Counted from the first letter of the stretch, positions 10,945 through 22,313 are shown. The stretch is 64,000 nt of DNA from Andrena cerasifolii (GCF_050908995.1 NC_135119.1:3348001-3412000), one strand, 5' to 3'. Notes: generated by a model not told the origin, from the letters alone. A program made the numbers and translations.

Positions 10945-11200
10945 GAACTTTTTAGCCGAATTCCATGATATAAAAAGGGCCACGAATCAATACTCAGGGG
11001 CTTATTTCAAGTCTAACACGCGTAGACGAAAGAGGGCTCGCTAGATCAAGTAGTATTTCTCCTTCGAGCATTGTACCAACTTTTACCATACAGTATGTAG
11101 AGTTGCTGATAGGTGTTGTGACTGTTAACTCTTATTTTTGAGACCCCCGCAATTCTCAGTGCGTCAAAACCGAGAGGTGGACCTAGGTACCGCGATAAAA
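10945..11200 (-). repeat. Dispersed repeat with TATA box, inverted copy at 32515
   Basis: The sequence recurs in the opposite orientation at 32515-32785. Shared blocks include TTTTTAGCCGAATTCCATGA, ATAAAAAGGGCCACGAATCA, ATACAGTATGTAGAGTTGCT and CGGTACCTAGGTCCACCTCT (as reverse complement). A perfect TATAAAA at about 10972 is followed by a conserved block. A promoter-like segment in a dispersed repeat would fit an LTR or another retroelement 5' region, but no LTR tips were found. Confidence 0.5.
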
Positions 11201-11341
11201 CGAATACAGAAACATTTGTAAAGACTGAACTTTTCAATCATCATCCGAATTTCGTCTTTGAGACCAACCCACAGAGATACCCCTTTACCGCTCAAGGGGT
11301 ATCACATTATAAAGTTACGAGCCTAAACTAGCATTCCTAGT

Positions 11342-11585
11342 GGCTCCCGGGGATACCAGACCCCGGTTCGTCCACGATAACCACCTTCTTAGTGGCTCCC
11401 GGGGATACCAACCCCGGTTCGTCCACGATATCCACCTTCCTAGCGGCTCCCGGGGATACCAGACCCCGGTTAGTCCGTGAAACTTTACCTTCCTAGTGGC
11501 TCCCGCGAATACCAGACCCCGGTTCGTCCACGACATCCAACCTCCTTATAGCGGCTCCCGGGGATACCAGACCCCGGTTCGTCCG
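11342..11585. repeat. Minisatellite, five units of 50-54 bp
   Basis: GGCTCCCGGGGATACCAGAC begins units at 11342, 11394, 11444, 11498 and 11552 (with small changes), each followed by CCCCGGTTCGTCCACGA and a variable TCCACCTTCC-type linker. The GGCTCCCGGG/CCCCGG parts can pair within a unit. The minus-strand frame through it is merely periodic. Confidence 0.85.
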
Positions 11586-11929
11586 CTACTACTCACATTG
11601 CCCTCAGCCTCGGCTCGTAACAATTGCTTGACAGCGTCTGGGCATAGTTTCGACCAACTTTTCGGCGTATGAGACAGGGAGAGACCTCCACTAGGGCTTT
11701 TAATTTTGAAATAGTTTGTACTTTATAATAAACTAAACATTTTCTATTGAATTAGCATCAGGGCGTTGAGATGGCCAATCCAACGCGTTGATACCGTTAC
11801 GCGTTTTCCATTCCGTGCAAAAATTATCCTCTTGAAGTGCCCACTGCCCTCTAGTTTCATCAAACCAACGTTTCGCTGATGTTAGGAGACCCCTTTTATA
11901 TATAATCTGATCATTTTTTGGGCATTTAA

Positions 11930-12644
11930 CCCCTTCGCGACCGTGGACGAGATATCTCGCTACACGGTCTGTGTCGTACGATGCCACGGACGAGTTATCC
12001 CGCAACATTATGTCGTTCGTACGATGCCACGGACGAGTTATCCCGCAACATTATGTCGTTCGTACGATGCCACGGACGAGTTATCCCGCGACACAATATT
12101 GGGATTCGCTACACTGCGATACGCTACCTGGTGACGAAAATCAGAACCTGAAAGAGTAGGTCGCTGGCTGTGGTTACATATAGGATGTGTGTAAATAATT
12201 AATTTAAAATATGTTATCTAACATATGTTATATAAATAATATGTTAAATAAAATATGTTAATATGTTAAATAAAATATGTTAATATGTTAAATAAAATAT
12301 GTTAATATGTTAAATAAAATATGTTGATATGTTAAATAAAATATGTTATATAAATAATTAATATAAAACATTTTATCTTGTTTGTGGTACAATGTTTGCT
12401 TATCAATTTTTTTACTATAATCAATTTACTTAGTATCTACTTTCAGTGACTTTAAAATGCTTCATTTATTAATCGCTAAGATGTTTCGTAAATTAATTTT
12501 TCTTCAAATTAGAACTATCTTGGTAAATAAACACGCGGGATATCTCGTCCGTGGCGTCGTGCGAACCATATTCTGTCGCGGGATAACTGGTCCGTGGCAT
12601 CGTACGACAGATAGCGAGATATCTCGTCCACGGTCGCGAAGGGG
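11930..12644. mobile_element. 715 bp piggyBac-like MITE inserted at TTAA
   Basis: TTAA is duplicated at 11926-11929 and 12645-12648. The ends are identical for about 33 bp: CCCCTTCGCGACCGTGGACG followed by AGATATCTCGCTA. Subterminal copies of GATGCCACGGACGAGTTATC occur three times on the left (GCCACGGA at 11983, 12026 and 12069, period 43 bp) and again, inverted, on the right (12540-12610). There is no transposase inside. TTAA duplication plus a CCC tip is the piggyBac signature; the motif array may be transposase-binding sites. It interrupts the Tc1 relic. Confidence 0.85.
12205..12355. repeat. AT-rich tandem repeat, unit about 20 bp
   Basis: The unit ATATGTTAATATGTTAAATA recurs head to tail with small variations in the centre of the TTAA-flanked element. 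Confidence 0.7.
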
Positions 12645-12728
12645 TTAAATTATCCGTAAAGACGCATAATGTCCCGAAACCCCGAACGTTGAAAAATCAC
12701 CAAACATGAACTTTCGTTGAATATTTAA

Positions 12729-12850
12729 CCCCTCAGCGTGGTATGACGAGCAGCCGACTCGTCATAGGAAAACCGTCCACAACGGCGGTATGACGAGCAC
12801 CGCTCGTCAAAGGACGTGAAGCGGAGTAGGGCTTGGGACCAAGGTCTATT
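12729..12850. mobile_element. End of a second TTAA-CCCC element
   Basis: TTAA (12725-12728) is followed by CCCCTCAGCGTGGTATGACG. The first 120 bp contain two imperfect hairpins built on ATGACGAGC/GCTCGTCA. The matching right end was not found, so it is probably truncated. It abuts the Tc1 relic, making it the second TTAA-targeted insertion at this spot. Confidence 0.45.
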
Positions 12851-12910
12851 GGACACCCGAATTAGAGGCGTGCTGTGCTCTTCTCATATACATTCTGCAG
12901 GCCTTGAGAA

Positions 12911-13753
12911 TAGAGCTGTACGATTACTTGAATATTCCGGGTAGCTTGAAATCCGAACCAATCCGGGACTCGGTTTCCAAGCCGAGCCAGGTACCCGAAA
13001 GAACCGAGCGGCTCGGATAGAACCAAGTACTTGAATTTTCTCAAGCGGCCCGAAAGAACCGGGCGGATTGGATGGAACCGAGCGGCTCGGATAGAACCAA
13101 GTACTTGATTTTTTTCAAGCGGCCCGATCTTTCTTAACCGGGCGGATTGGATAGAACCAAGCGGATTGAAATTTTTCAAGCGGCCCAAAAGAAACCGGGC
13201 GGATTGAATAGAACCAAGCGGATTGAATTTTTCCAAGCGGCCCGAAAGAAACCAGGCGGATTGGATAGAACCAAGCGGGTTGAATTTTTCCAAGCGGCCC
13301 GAAAGAAACCGGGCGGCTTGGAAAGTAAGCGAGCGGGCCGTAAGAAACCGGGTGGCCTGGAAAGAAACCAGCGGCCCTGTTCGACAGTCATTCGGACAGT
13401 TCGTTTCTTTCCAAGCCACCCGGTTTCTTTCGGGCCGCTTGGAAAAATTCAACCCGCTTGGTTCTATCCAATCCGCCCGGTTTCTTTCGGGCCGCTTGGA
13501 AAAATTCAATCCGCTTGGTTCTATCCAATCCGCCCGGTTAAGAAAGATCGGGCCGCTTGAAAAAAATCAAGTACTTGGTTCTATCCGAGCCGCTCGGTTC
13601 CATCCAATCCGCCCGGTTCTTTCGGGCTGCTTGAAACAATTCAAGTACTTGGTTCCATCCGAGCTGCTGGGTTCTTTCGGGTACCCGGCTCGGCTCGGTT
13701 TTTCAGGCCGAGCCAGGCTCGGCTTGCTTTTTCCGGGTACTTGAACAGCTCTA
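12911..13753. mobile_element. 843 bp palindromic element built of ~57 bp repeats
   Basis: It starts TAGAGCTGTACGATTACTTG and ends with the inverted form (ACTTGAACAGCTCTA). The two halves pair around a centre near 13388 (CCCTGTTCGACAGTC). Each half holds direct repeats of CGGGCGGATTGGATAGAACC, AAGCGGATTGAATTTTTCCA and AGCGGCCCGAAAGAAACC with period about 57 bp, so it is both palindromic and tandemly repetitive. Long open frames on both strands (up to 215 codons) are by-products of this periodicity, with low-complexity products such as FNPLGSIQSARFLSGRLEK. Confidence 0.75.
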
Positions 13754-14245
13754 CTTTAGAAGGAGATATTACTGTGAAGAGGGCCTCTTCAAGAGAGTGG
13801 GCGTTTGGGAGGGATGCAAGTCCGATTGGTTAGATTAGGAGGTGTGACAATACTTCTTTAGGTCTGCTATGCAGTACGCCTTAACAGCAGGGGTTAAGGT
13901 TTCGACCAATGCAATTCATCCCACAGCTAGGTACTGTTCTGGGCAGAAAGCCTCCACGCTGAAAGGTTAATACTCCTTTGGATAACTGGATTTCCACGGG
14001 TAAACCAGGTTCGTTTGATAGGACTCCAAGCCCAAAAAGATACTTCGTCGCTAAGCACAACAATGTCCCACGTTTTCGTGTGCTCATGCTAGTCGTTTTT
14101 CGACGTGCTTTGTTGAAAATGCAACATTATTTTCCTTCGAGCGACATTTAATTGGACACACTAAGGTAAATGTCCCAATTAGCGACCCTGTAAGATCTAC
14201 GCGTACGTTCTAACATATTTACATATTAAAAGTATTTATCGCAGT
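13754..14245. other. Intergenic stretch with two repeat fragments
   Basis: Bases 13808-13850 (GGGAGGGATGCAAGTCCGAT and TTAGGAGGTGTGA) resemble the loop-proximal part of the CAGGGTGTCC palindromes. At 14162 TA is followed by AGGTAAATGTCCCAATTAGC, an end similar to the MITE at 34751 and the pogo relic at 14246. Nothing else is recognised. Confidence 0.4.
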
Positions 14246-15811
14246 TAAGGTAAATGTACCAGAAACGAGCCATGTACCAGTACCTAGTCATCTGTTGAAA
14301 TATTAATAATTATTAAACTATGCACGTAAGATAAAATACATGTTTGGTGTAATTTGCATTATTTAACTGTTCGGTTTGATATCTGAAGTTATTTCGTCTT
14401 GTTTTTTTGTCTAGATATTTAGAAATACCATTTAAAGTCTCGAGGCCAGATATATGACGCGTTTTCAGACATTCGTTATGATATGGCCAAGAAGAGCGTG
14501 CTTCTTGTTAAGAGCATAATTATTATAGGATAATAGTTTTTTAGATAGACAAAAGGGTTTTAGAATCTTGAAAATATTTGTAACAAATAGAAAGAAAAAA
14601 TTTGGATAAGAAATATATTTTTTATTTGAATATTTACATGGCTATTTATCGGTGCAAACAAATCTTGTTAGTCCAGTAACTAACCACGTGTTCAATAACT
14701 CGGATGAAGTGAGTTGCAAGTGTTAATCGGCGTCGCAGGAGAAAAATTACCAAAAAAATGTGAATTTCTGACTCAATATTTGGAATAAAGCTGGTAAGTA
14801 TTTAAATAAAACTGTGTTAGATGAAATTAAAACAAAGTCTGTACATCTGAAAAAATTTTAGTTTCGACAAATCTAGTATGGTTGAAACTGATACAGCAGG
14901 AGGTAAAAAAATACTGATTTAATACTTATTTGAATTATATAGGTTTTGATAATAATATCTTCACAGCTTCTCATGTTAAGTGCAATCAAAATGTAGAAGT
15001 TCAAAGGGCTCCACTGCCCTTTAAGAAAGCTTTGATTTGGCCTGATTCCAAATAAAAAAGCTAAAAAATCAAATAGGATCCCTACGATATTAACGTCTGA
15101 AGAATGGCAGATGCATCACATTCAAATTCAGGAGGAGAAACTAAGAAAATAAATGGAAATACAAGAAAGAAAAAACTTAGAGATGAAGCAAAGAAAAAAA
15201 AGTTGAAGAAAAAGAAGCCAACAAAGCTATTACCGAGGAAAAGAAAAAAATTAACAATGAAATTAAAAAATTAATAGTCGAAAGAAAGAAGATAATAAAA
15301 ATAGAAAAACAATTAAGTATATTTAATAATTTATAAAGATGTAATTGTAATAATATATATAAAACAAAACTATATGACTTGTAAGATAAATAAAATGTTT
15401 ATACTTTTATTTCCTAATCTGTTTATTATGGTTATTTACAAAATAATTTTATATTTCTGTACTTCTTAATTTTCCTTAACGGATTTTTCCATTTAAGACA
15501 AAGAATCAGTTTTTAAAATAATTTTTACACGATTATAAAACTTATGGGTAGATACTGGGACATGAAAATCGGGACGCTAGGTCAATTGCGTGAGGTTGGC
15601 TATGTATTGGTACATTTATACGTACAAATATTCTCGTTTATGCTACGTTAAATATAAAAAAAAATAAAATGTTGTTATGTAAGTACTGATGAAAAATAAC
15701 AAAATCTTTATGAATGAAAAATAGTTCCATTTAAATTGTTAATTTTGTACACAATATTCATTATACTTTGTCACCGTTTCCTTAAACGGATAGTTATTGG
15801 TACATTTACCT
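14246..15811 (+). mobile_element. pogo-like element relic, about 1.57 kb
   Basis: The left end AGGTAAATGTACCA (14246) is preceded by TA. The right end TGGTACATTTACCT (15811) is its inverse and is followed by TA. Motifs GGTACAT and GGGACAT recur near both ends. Inside is a remnant of a transposase C-terminus (15050-15330). Length, TA duplication and terminus fit the pogo/Tigger branch of Tc1/mariner. The rest of the transposase is not readable. Confidence 0.55.
15050..15330 (+). pseudogene. Decayed pogo-type transposase C-terminus
   Basis: Reading through a few stops gives PNKKAKKSNRIPTILTSEEW, then a glutamate/lysine-rich coiled-coil-like tail (QEEKLRK, IQERK, further KKK runs). pogo/Tigger transposases end in a basic linker, an (I/V)LTS(E/D)E(W/F) motif and a charged helical tail after the DDE domain. 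The catalytic part is not recognisable upstream. The assignment rests on this short motif and on the element's ends. Confidence 0.5.
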
Positions 15812-16069
15812 TACTCATTAATAGCCTGTCATATGCCTGGTTCTTTTCCAGTACGAAAAAGGCTTCTTTTTATGATGAAATTGTTCGAATACAATTATTA
15901 ACAATAAATATATTATATGGTGCACATATACCTATTTTTGACCTTCTATTCTCTCTTCGTCCCAAATAGTGACCTATGTCGGACCGGATCATTGACTCGT
16001 ACATAATGCGTGGAATACCGTATCATTGATCGGGACATGCAATCCAATGTCCCAATTAATGACTGCATC

Positions 16070-16976
16070 GGAAAAGGATGTTTATAAAATAATTAGTACA
16101 AACAAAATAATTTGCAACAGTTTTAATGCTCGACCAGGTTTGATAGCTGCTAAAGCATTTTCCAATTAGCATCCCCACCACTTTCTCGTTTCTTCATTGC
16201 TCTCGTTCCATCTCGCTCTCGCTTTCGCAGAACAAGAGCGAGTCAGAAGTGGTGGGGATAGCGCCAAGCTCCTGACGTGTAGGCCAAACCGAGTTCTTAA
16301 CGTAGAAATACATACATCAGAATAGGTATGCGTTAGGTCCGACAAAATTCAGGAGCTTTATTTTTTCCGGCCCGGGTTGAAAAATTTGGTGCTTTTTTCG
16401 TATAACTTTTGAACTATAAATAATTTAAAATATTTTACATTTACATAATTTTTTTCTATCAATTTTTTAACCATAAGTGTTGTAAAAAGCTTTCGCAGAC
16501 TGTTTATTTGATACTGTATTTAATGCTGTTTTTAAAATTCGTGGTGTTGGTAAACAATAGGCTAGTTGTTTCTATATCATTACTTTCAGAAATTGAGAAA
16601 TTAAATTTTTATTCAATTATGTATTAGTTCTGCAGATCTCAGAATCTATTGTTCTGATTTTCTTTTTTATGATTTTATCCTTAATGCAGTGCATACCTAG
16701 ATCAGACGTAAGGGGTAACTAATGGGACGTGTCTTTGATTGTAACGGTGTTTGAATTTTTTTTCTAGAATTTTTGTGTCTGAATGTTTCAGCTACTCAAC
16801 GCCACGCCTATACCGGCTTCCGTTAGTTTCATTTTTTGGAATGATGCGCCATTATTGTGGCTTTTACACGCAGGTGGCGAAAAATCTCTCCGTACAAGGG
16901 TGTAGCGCCGCGGTCAACCCTGTCGTAGCTAAAATTTTTTAAATTGAGACAGGTACGAGATCAGTCGACATTATTT
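16070..16976. other. No gene; one strong hairpin at 16167-16262
   Basis: ATCCCCACCACTTTC at about 16170 pairs with GAAGTGGTGGGGAT near 16260, separated by a CT-rich loop (CTCGCTCTCGC). No other repeat boundary or coding region could be supported. A 63-codon frame at 16751-16942 has no recognisable domain. Confidence 0.45.
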
Positions 16977-18580
16977 TCAAACCTCATAACGTGCCAAGTG
17001 TCAAATAAGGTAAGTAGTCAACATTTTTCCAATGTCACGAGTTTTTACACCATATAGGACACTGAATTGTTGTCTCAATTAATAAGATAAGTCGCCAAAA
17101 TTGTTTAATACATTTTTTATGTAGAGCTTCTAGAAACGAAGGGGACGCACAGACTTGGAAGTTGCCCGGAGAAGGTTCGACAGAGAAATATCTTCTTTCG
17201 CACAAGTTTCTAGAAATTTATACCAGGCATGTACAAAATAATAATATATTGTAACAAATTGCATTTAAATTGCCAGATATTTTTATACCAGTAAGACATT
17301 TTTAATTTAGAGTTTCTACGTAAAGCTTATAGAAGTGAAGGCGACGCACGGGCTTGGAGAGAAATAAAGGGGACGCACAGGCTCCGATAGAAATGAAGGG
17401 GACTCACAGGCTTGGAGGTTGTCCGTAGAAGGTTAGATAGACAGAGAAGCATCTTGTTTCGCACAAGTTTATGGAAATTTGTCAAATAAGGTAAATCGAT
17501 AAAATTTTTCAAATTAGCGTAGCATTAAGAATTAAAAAAATTATAGCGTACTGCTTGCAATGTGGAGTAAGTCGCATTAGTGAAGAAAGTACGCTGAAAA
17601 CGCATCTCCCTCGATACTTTCCAATCTTTTGTGAAAGATATTCGTAATACATTATTAATTAAAATCCACAGTAGTTCCCACGCTATTGATTAATTTTATT
17701 AGTTTCCCATTAAAAATATTTCAATTCACCAATAAACATACTAAATTAAGTTTATGCCAACATCAATAAATTGTGCGTTAAAAATATTGCATCTCTTTGT
17801 TCATTTTCGCTCAATTACCATTAGCATTTAAATTTCCTCCAACAAGACTTTCTGCCATACGCTCTCACCTCCTTCGGACACATTATGTAGTCTCTACACT
17901 TACTATAGCAAAAGTCCACTCTTTTTCTATAAGTTCTACATTAGGTTGTAACTAAAAAATGTGGCTTTTATATATTTACAGATAATCGAAGCAGCAGATG
18001 GTGCAGTGTGATCTACGTCAGAGAATAAAATTTATTGTGGCATAATATTATATTAATTAAACGATTTTATTCAGGTTTGATCCTCCGTTTGCTTCTTGTA
18101 TGTTTGCTTCATATCTGAAAACTCAAATTTAAACCAATTCCACCAATCCAATTGTCTTGTAGCTTTGCAGGCGTGCATAGTTTGGATGACAATATAATAT
18201 ATTGTTAAAAAAAATAACCCCGAGGCGGTGAACAAATTATCGTCATCAATAAACACTACAAAATGTGTGAAATCCCCACAAAATTACCTTTTTTAAAAAA
18301 AAAGGTACAAAAAAGAGCGCCAAGTATATAATCCGCTCAAAAAGAATCTTATTTAAAAACATTGTCGTAAATTAATATAAATTTATTAATGTGCTATATT
18401 TAACTTTACAAAAGTAATGATATACAAAAATTGCGCCAATTATCACAATGGCATTTATACAAAGAAGAAAATGTAGTAAATAATATTAAGCAGATATATT
18501 TTTATACAAATAAATATTTTAATACGAATAAATATTTTATTCAAAATACTTGGCGCTGCTCTCCGAATTGGTATATATAC
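16977..18580 (+). repeat. Copy 1 of a long dispersed repeat (left-truncated)
   Basis: This is colinear and highly similar by eye to 37526-39105: TGCCAAGTGTCAAATAAGGT at the start, GCACAAGTTTCTAGAAATTT internally, and GCGCCAAGTATATAATCCG near 18320 to the CTTGGCGCTGC end. It contains short internal repeats of GGGGACGCACAGGCTTGGA. It lacks the left 450 bp present in copy 2 and ends where the CAGGGTGTCC palindrome A is inserted. A minus-strand frame at 18071-18256 (RQLDWWNWFKFEFSDMKQ) is kept in both copies but has no known homology. Confidence 0.85.
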
Positions 18581-18589
18581 AGGGTGTCC

Positions 18590-19768
18590 CACTAAGGAGT
18601 GGACAGCGCGATATCTCTTAAAGTATTGTCGATAAAAATATAAAAAAAATAGGGAATTGCATGGTTCGAGGGGGCCCATTTATTAGCGCGAACGAATTTT
18701 GTTTTCGATTATTATTTTAAAAGATACGATGGTCAAGTTCGGTTTTTCAAATGGAACTATTTTTTTTGAAGACCTGAGTTGATAGTGCGTTCCAAGACAA
18801 ATGCAATAAGCTTTAATGTATACACTTTATTTCCACTGGTTTTTAAGATATTGCGCTTGCAAAATTACTGATTTTCACTGGAAGAAAACCCTCTGGAATA
18901 GGAAGGACCGGGGTCGGTCTTACTGGTGCTACGGGTGGCATTGCCTGTTGAAACTGATACCTACCTGCCAAAGGTCTACGACAGGGTTCGCAGGCCCAAA
19001 AGCTGGACAATTCTTTTCCGTCAGAAATGCTACTTAGGTAGGTACATCTGCGGTATCGAGAAACGCATCGTTACTTTTATTTCGCACTTGCTTCTACGCT
19101 CGGATGGCCGGTTCTTTTGGGAGGGATGCAAGTTGGATTGGTTCTGATACAATCTGCTCCCTATGGTTGAAATTTAGTCTAGCAACTTTCACTCCTCCTA
19201 ACCTAACCAATCCAACTTGCATCCCTCCCAAAAGAACCGGCCATCCGAGCGTAGAAGCAAGTGCGAAATAAAAGTAACGATGCGCTTCTCGATACCGCAG
19301 ATGTACCTACCTAAGTAGCATTTCTCACGGAAAAGAATTGTCCAGCCTTTGGGCCTGCCATTTCTGGCGTAGACCTTTGGCAGGTAAGTATCCATTTCAA
19401 CAGGCAGTGCCACCCGTGGCGCCAGTAAGACCACCCCCGGTTTTTGCCATTCCAGAGGGGTTTCTTGCAGTGAAAATCAGTAAATTTGCAAGCGCAATAT
19501 CTTAAAAACCAGTGGAAATAAAGTGTATACATTAAAGCTTATTGCATTTGTCTTGGAACGCACTATCAACTCAGGTCTTCAAAAAAAATAGTTCCATTTG
19601 AAAAACCGAACTTGACCATCGTATCTTTTAAAATAATAATCGAAAACAAAATTCGTTCGCGCTAATAAATGGGCCCCCTCGAACCATGCAATTCCCTATT
19701 TTTTTTATATTTTTATCGACAATACTTTAAGAGATATCGCGCTGTCCACTCCTTAGTGGGACACCCTG
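18590..19768. mobile_element. CAGGGTGTCC palindrome, copy A (1179 bp)
   Basis: The element starts CAGGGTGTCCCACTAAGGAG and ends with its inverse; TATA flanks both sides. The arms are about 560 bp, joined by a ~70 bp loop (TGATACAATCTGCTCCCTAT onward). The two arms are not identical: the left arm has AATAGGAAGGACCGGGGTC where the right arm has AATGGCAAAAACCGGGGGT. It is inserted in copy 1 of the long repeat. Short frames of 70-78 codons in each arm recur in copies B and C because the copies are recent; there is no transposase. Confidence 0.88.
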
Positions 19769-19769
19769 T

Positions 19770-20334
19770 ATAATTGGTATATAGATAGAATAAATACTGA
19801 GAATAAAAAAATCATACCACTTTCATTTTTTGAGGTCTATACAGTACATTAAGTATTACAATAATACTAAAATTAAACACATGTATAGAAAACAAAATAA
19901 AAAATATTGAAAAAAGATTTTGCGTGCAATAGTAGGGTCTAAAGGGCGAGGTTCCTTATTGAATTCTTAAACTATAAATCCTAAATCACTTTTAATAATG
20001 AGACAGAAAATGTTTAAATATGAGAGCACATGGTATCTAACGTTTTAAATTATAGAATGCACCTTGCATTTACAGGTTATATTTATGTGTATTACGCTGG
20101 ACGATATCGCGAGTAGATAAATGTAAATTTCCAATGGTATGAAGTAGATATGCACAGTGGAAGTAGATATGCACAGTGGTAGTAGTATCTCCCGAAATAT
20201 GTGTGGTGACCGGGCTTGTTACAGATGGAAACTCTTCATTTTGGAATTCTTTTCGTAGTTATGGGTAAAATCATGTCTGGCCTGATACAGCGTGAAACAA
20301 TATTTCATGATCAAATTTCTATTCGGTACAATCC
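19770..20334. other. Stretch without recognised gene
   Basis: AT-rich and partly continuous with the flank of palindrome A (ATTGGTATATA occurs on both sides of it). No coding region or repeat boundary is visible. Bases 20145-20180 contain a short duplication of AGTAGATATGCACAGTGG. Confidence 0.35.
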
Positions 20335-21035
20335 GAAATCCGATTACTCCAAATATTCAAATACTTCTAATTATTCGAATAATGATCAAATATTCGAATA
20401 CTCTTAATTATTCGTATAGTGATTGAATACTCCTAATTATTCGAATAATGATGGAATATTCGAGTACTCCTAATTATTCGAATAATGATCGAATATTCGA
20501 ATACTCCTAATTATTCGAATAATGATGGAATATTCGAGTACTCCTAATTATTCGAATAATGATCGAAAATTCGAATACTCCTAATTATTCGAATAATGAT
20601 CGAATATTCGAATACTTCTAATTATTCGAATAATGATCGAATATTCGAATACTCCTAATTATTCGAATAATGATCGAATATTCGAGTACTCCTAATTATT
20701 CGAATAATGATCGAATATTCGAATACTCCTAATTATTCGAATAATGATTGAATACTCCTAATTATTCGAATAATGATTGAATACTCCTAATTATTCGAAT
20801 AATGATCGAATAATGATCGAATAATGATCGAATAATGATCGAATATTCGAATACTCCTAATTATTCGAATAATGATCGAATATTCGAATACTCCTAATTT
20901 TTCAAATAATGATCGAATTTTCAAATACTGAAATACCTACTCCTAATTATTCGAATACTTAGATTATTCGAATAATGATCGAATATTCGATTATTCGTAT
21001 ACCTACTCCTAATTATTAGAATACTTAGATTATAT
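20335..21035. repeat. Minisatellite of ~37 bp palindromic units
   Basis: The unit CTAATTATTCGAATAATGAT plus CGAATATTCGAATACTC is repeated about 18 times with variants (GGAATATTCGAGTAC, and a local CGAATAATGAT expansion at 20800-20840). The inner ATTATTCGAATAAT is itself a perfect palindrome, so single strands would fold at every unit. It decays into irregular ATTCG motifs after 20930. Confidence 0.9.
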
Positions 21036-21804
21036 TCGTGACAGCCCTACTAGACAGTCCCCACCGTTGTTGCTGACCTTCCGGACGGTAGAAGGAATGT
21101 AGGACCAATGTCCAGGAACGCAATTCGTACATGCATTAATTGGATTTTCTTATAAATTGGAAAGTGTCTAAATTTTTATCCCAGTTTTCTCTGAATTGAT
21201 ATTGTTCTTTGTCTCGTGGTTTTAACTGTATCCAATAAAATAAATGCGATAGGGTAATAGGATTCAGCTAGGGTGAAAAATCATGATAGGTGGAGAACCT
21301 GTTCCTCATTCTACTGTTTAATATTCTTCCCTGTTGTTTCCTTCGTCGCGATGGAAGATTGTTTTAGAATCTTTCATGATGCTCGTTTTTAAACAAGCTT
21401 GTTTGTAAGATGTTAGATTGGCAGTATGGTTTTCCATTAAAAATCCAAAATAAGTTATAATTTGCAAATGTATACCACCAAACACTCATTAAAATATTTC
21501 TTGCACGAATGTTTTGCACAAAGAATGAATTCATCTTCCATCACCAATTACATTATACACTTCTGATCATTGCATAACGATGATATAACAGGCACCCATT
21601 TCTGGCCTTCAGTAGCAACTGAATAAAAAAAAGGAGCGTCTGCTTGCTGATCTTTTCATAATGAGAATATTAGGTCGCGAGCCAGCGCTCCATTTATACT
21701 GAAGAAAATATGTCCTGTTCAAACCATATTGGAAGGGGTTTATATGTATACTCAGTCGCAAATTATTGATGCGTTGAAATTTTAATTTAACTTCCTACGT
21801 ATTT
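21036..21804. other. Stretch without recognised gene
   Basis: No domain, RNA gene or repeat structure identified on either strand. Confidence 0.4.
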
Positions 21805-21808
21805 TTAA

Positions 21809-22245
21809 CTTGCAAGGAAAGATCCGGAAACCAGAAATTCAAAAAATTCTGAGCCTTTGTGGATATGTAAGGGATTTCCTCCTGATTACAATGCGATTTT
21901 TGTTTGCTGCCCAAATTCACTCTCAAGGGGGTGAAATTGACCCCTGAAAATTCGGTTATTTTCCGATTTCGTGTTATAACTCGCGAACTGTAAGAACTGT
22001 AAGTTACCAAATGATAGGCCTAATTAAAAGAGGTAACTTTTGTCTTGAAACCTTTTTTCTATCTCTTACAGTTCGCGAGTTATAACACAAAATTGGAAAA
22101 TAGCCGAATTTTCAGGAGTTAATTTCACCCGCTTAGAGTGAATTTGGGCAGCAAACAAAAATTCCGTTGTAATCAGGAGGAGATCCCCTGCATATTCACA
22201 AAGTTTCAGATTTTTTTCAATTTTCCATTTCGGGATCTTCCCTTG
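21809..22245. mobile_element. TTAA-flanked palindromic MITE (CAAGGGAAG family)
   Basis: TTAA at 21805-21808 and 22246-22249 flanks the element. The arms pair: TTGTGTTATAACTCGCGAAC-type blocks near the centre (CTCGCGAACTGTAAGA / TCTTACAGTTCGCGAG), plus TGGGCAGCAAACAAAAATTC and its partner. The tips (left CTTGCAAGGAAAGATCC, right CAAGGGAAGATCC after inversion) differ slightly. It is related at its tips to 49480-50023. Confidence 0.7.
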
Positions 22246-22313
22246 TTAAACATCTAAAGTTCAAATATTAAATTTGCTTTCATCTCACTATACCAAAAGT
22301 CAGCAGGTCTTAA

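Larger units (their letters stand above)
11740..12724 (-). pseudogene. Tc1-type transposase relic split by an insertion
   Basis: Minus-strand pieces match a Tc1 (DD34E) transposase C-terminal half. From about 12715 to 12649 there is a decayed GVSGHYAS-type stretch. After removal of the 11930-12644 insertion, reading continues CPKNDQIIYKRGLLTSAKRW, then WALQEDN with the second catalytic Asp, then INALDWPSQRPDANSIENV, where the normal SPDLNPIEN Glu region is recognisable. Stops and shifts are present, so it is inactive. The N-terminal DNA-binding part and the first Asp are missing. The insertion lies exactly at a TTAA inside the reading frame. Confidence 0.8.

Noticed and set aside
12862..13509. 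215-codon minus-strand frame and 173-codon plus-strand frame
   Set aside because: Produced by a ~57 bp tandem repeat in a palindrome; the products are periodic on both strands with no domain.
19311..19532. A 73-codon frame (MYTLYFHWFLRYCAC...) and a 70-78-codon frame repeated in palindromes A, B and C
   Set aside because: They occur in both arms of each copy and are explained by recent duplication of a palindrome. There is no known domain, and copy D destroys them without losing its ends.
20335..21035. CRISPR-like array of regularly spaced repeats
   Set aside because: There are no unique spacers: the whole unit repeats, and the genome is eukaryotic. It is a minisatellite.
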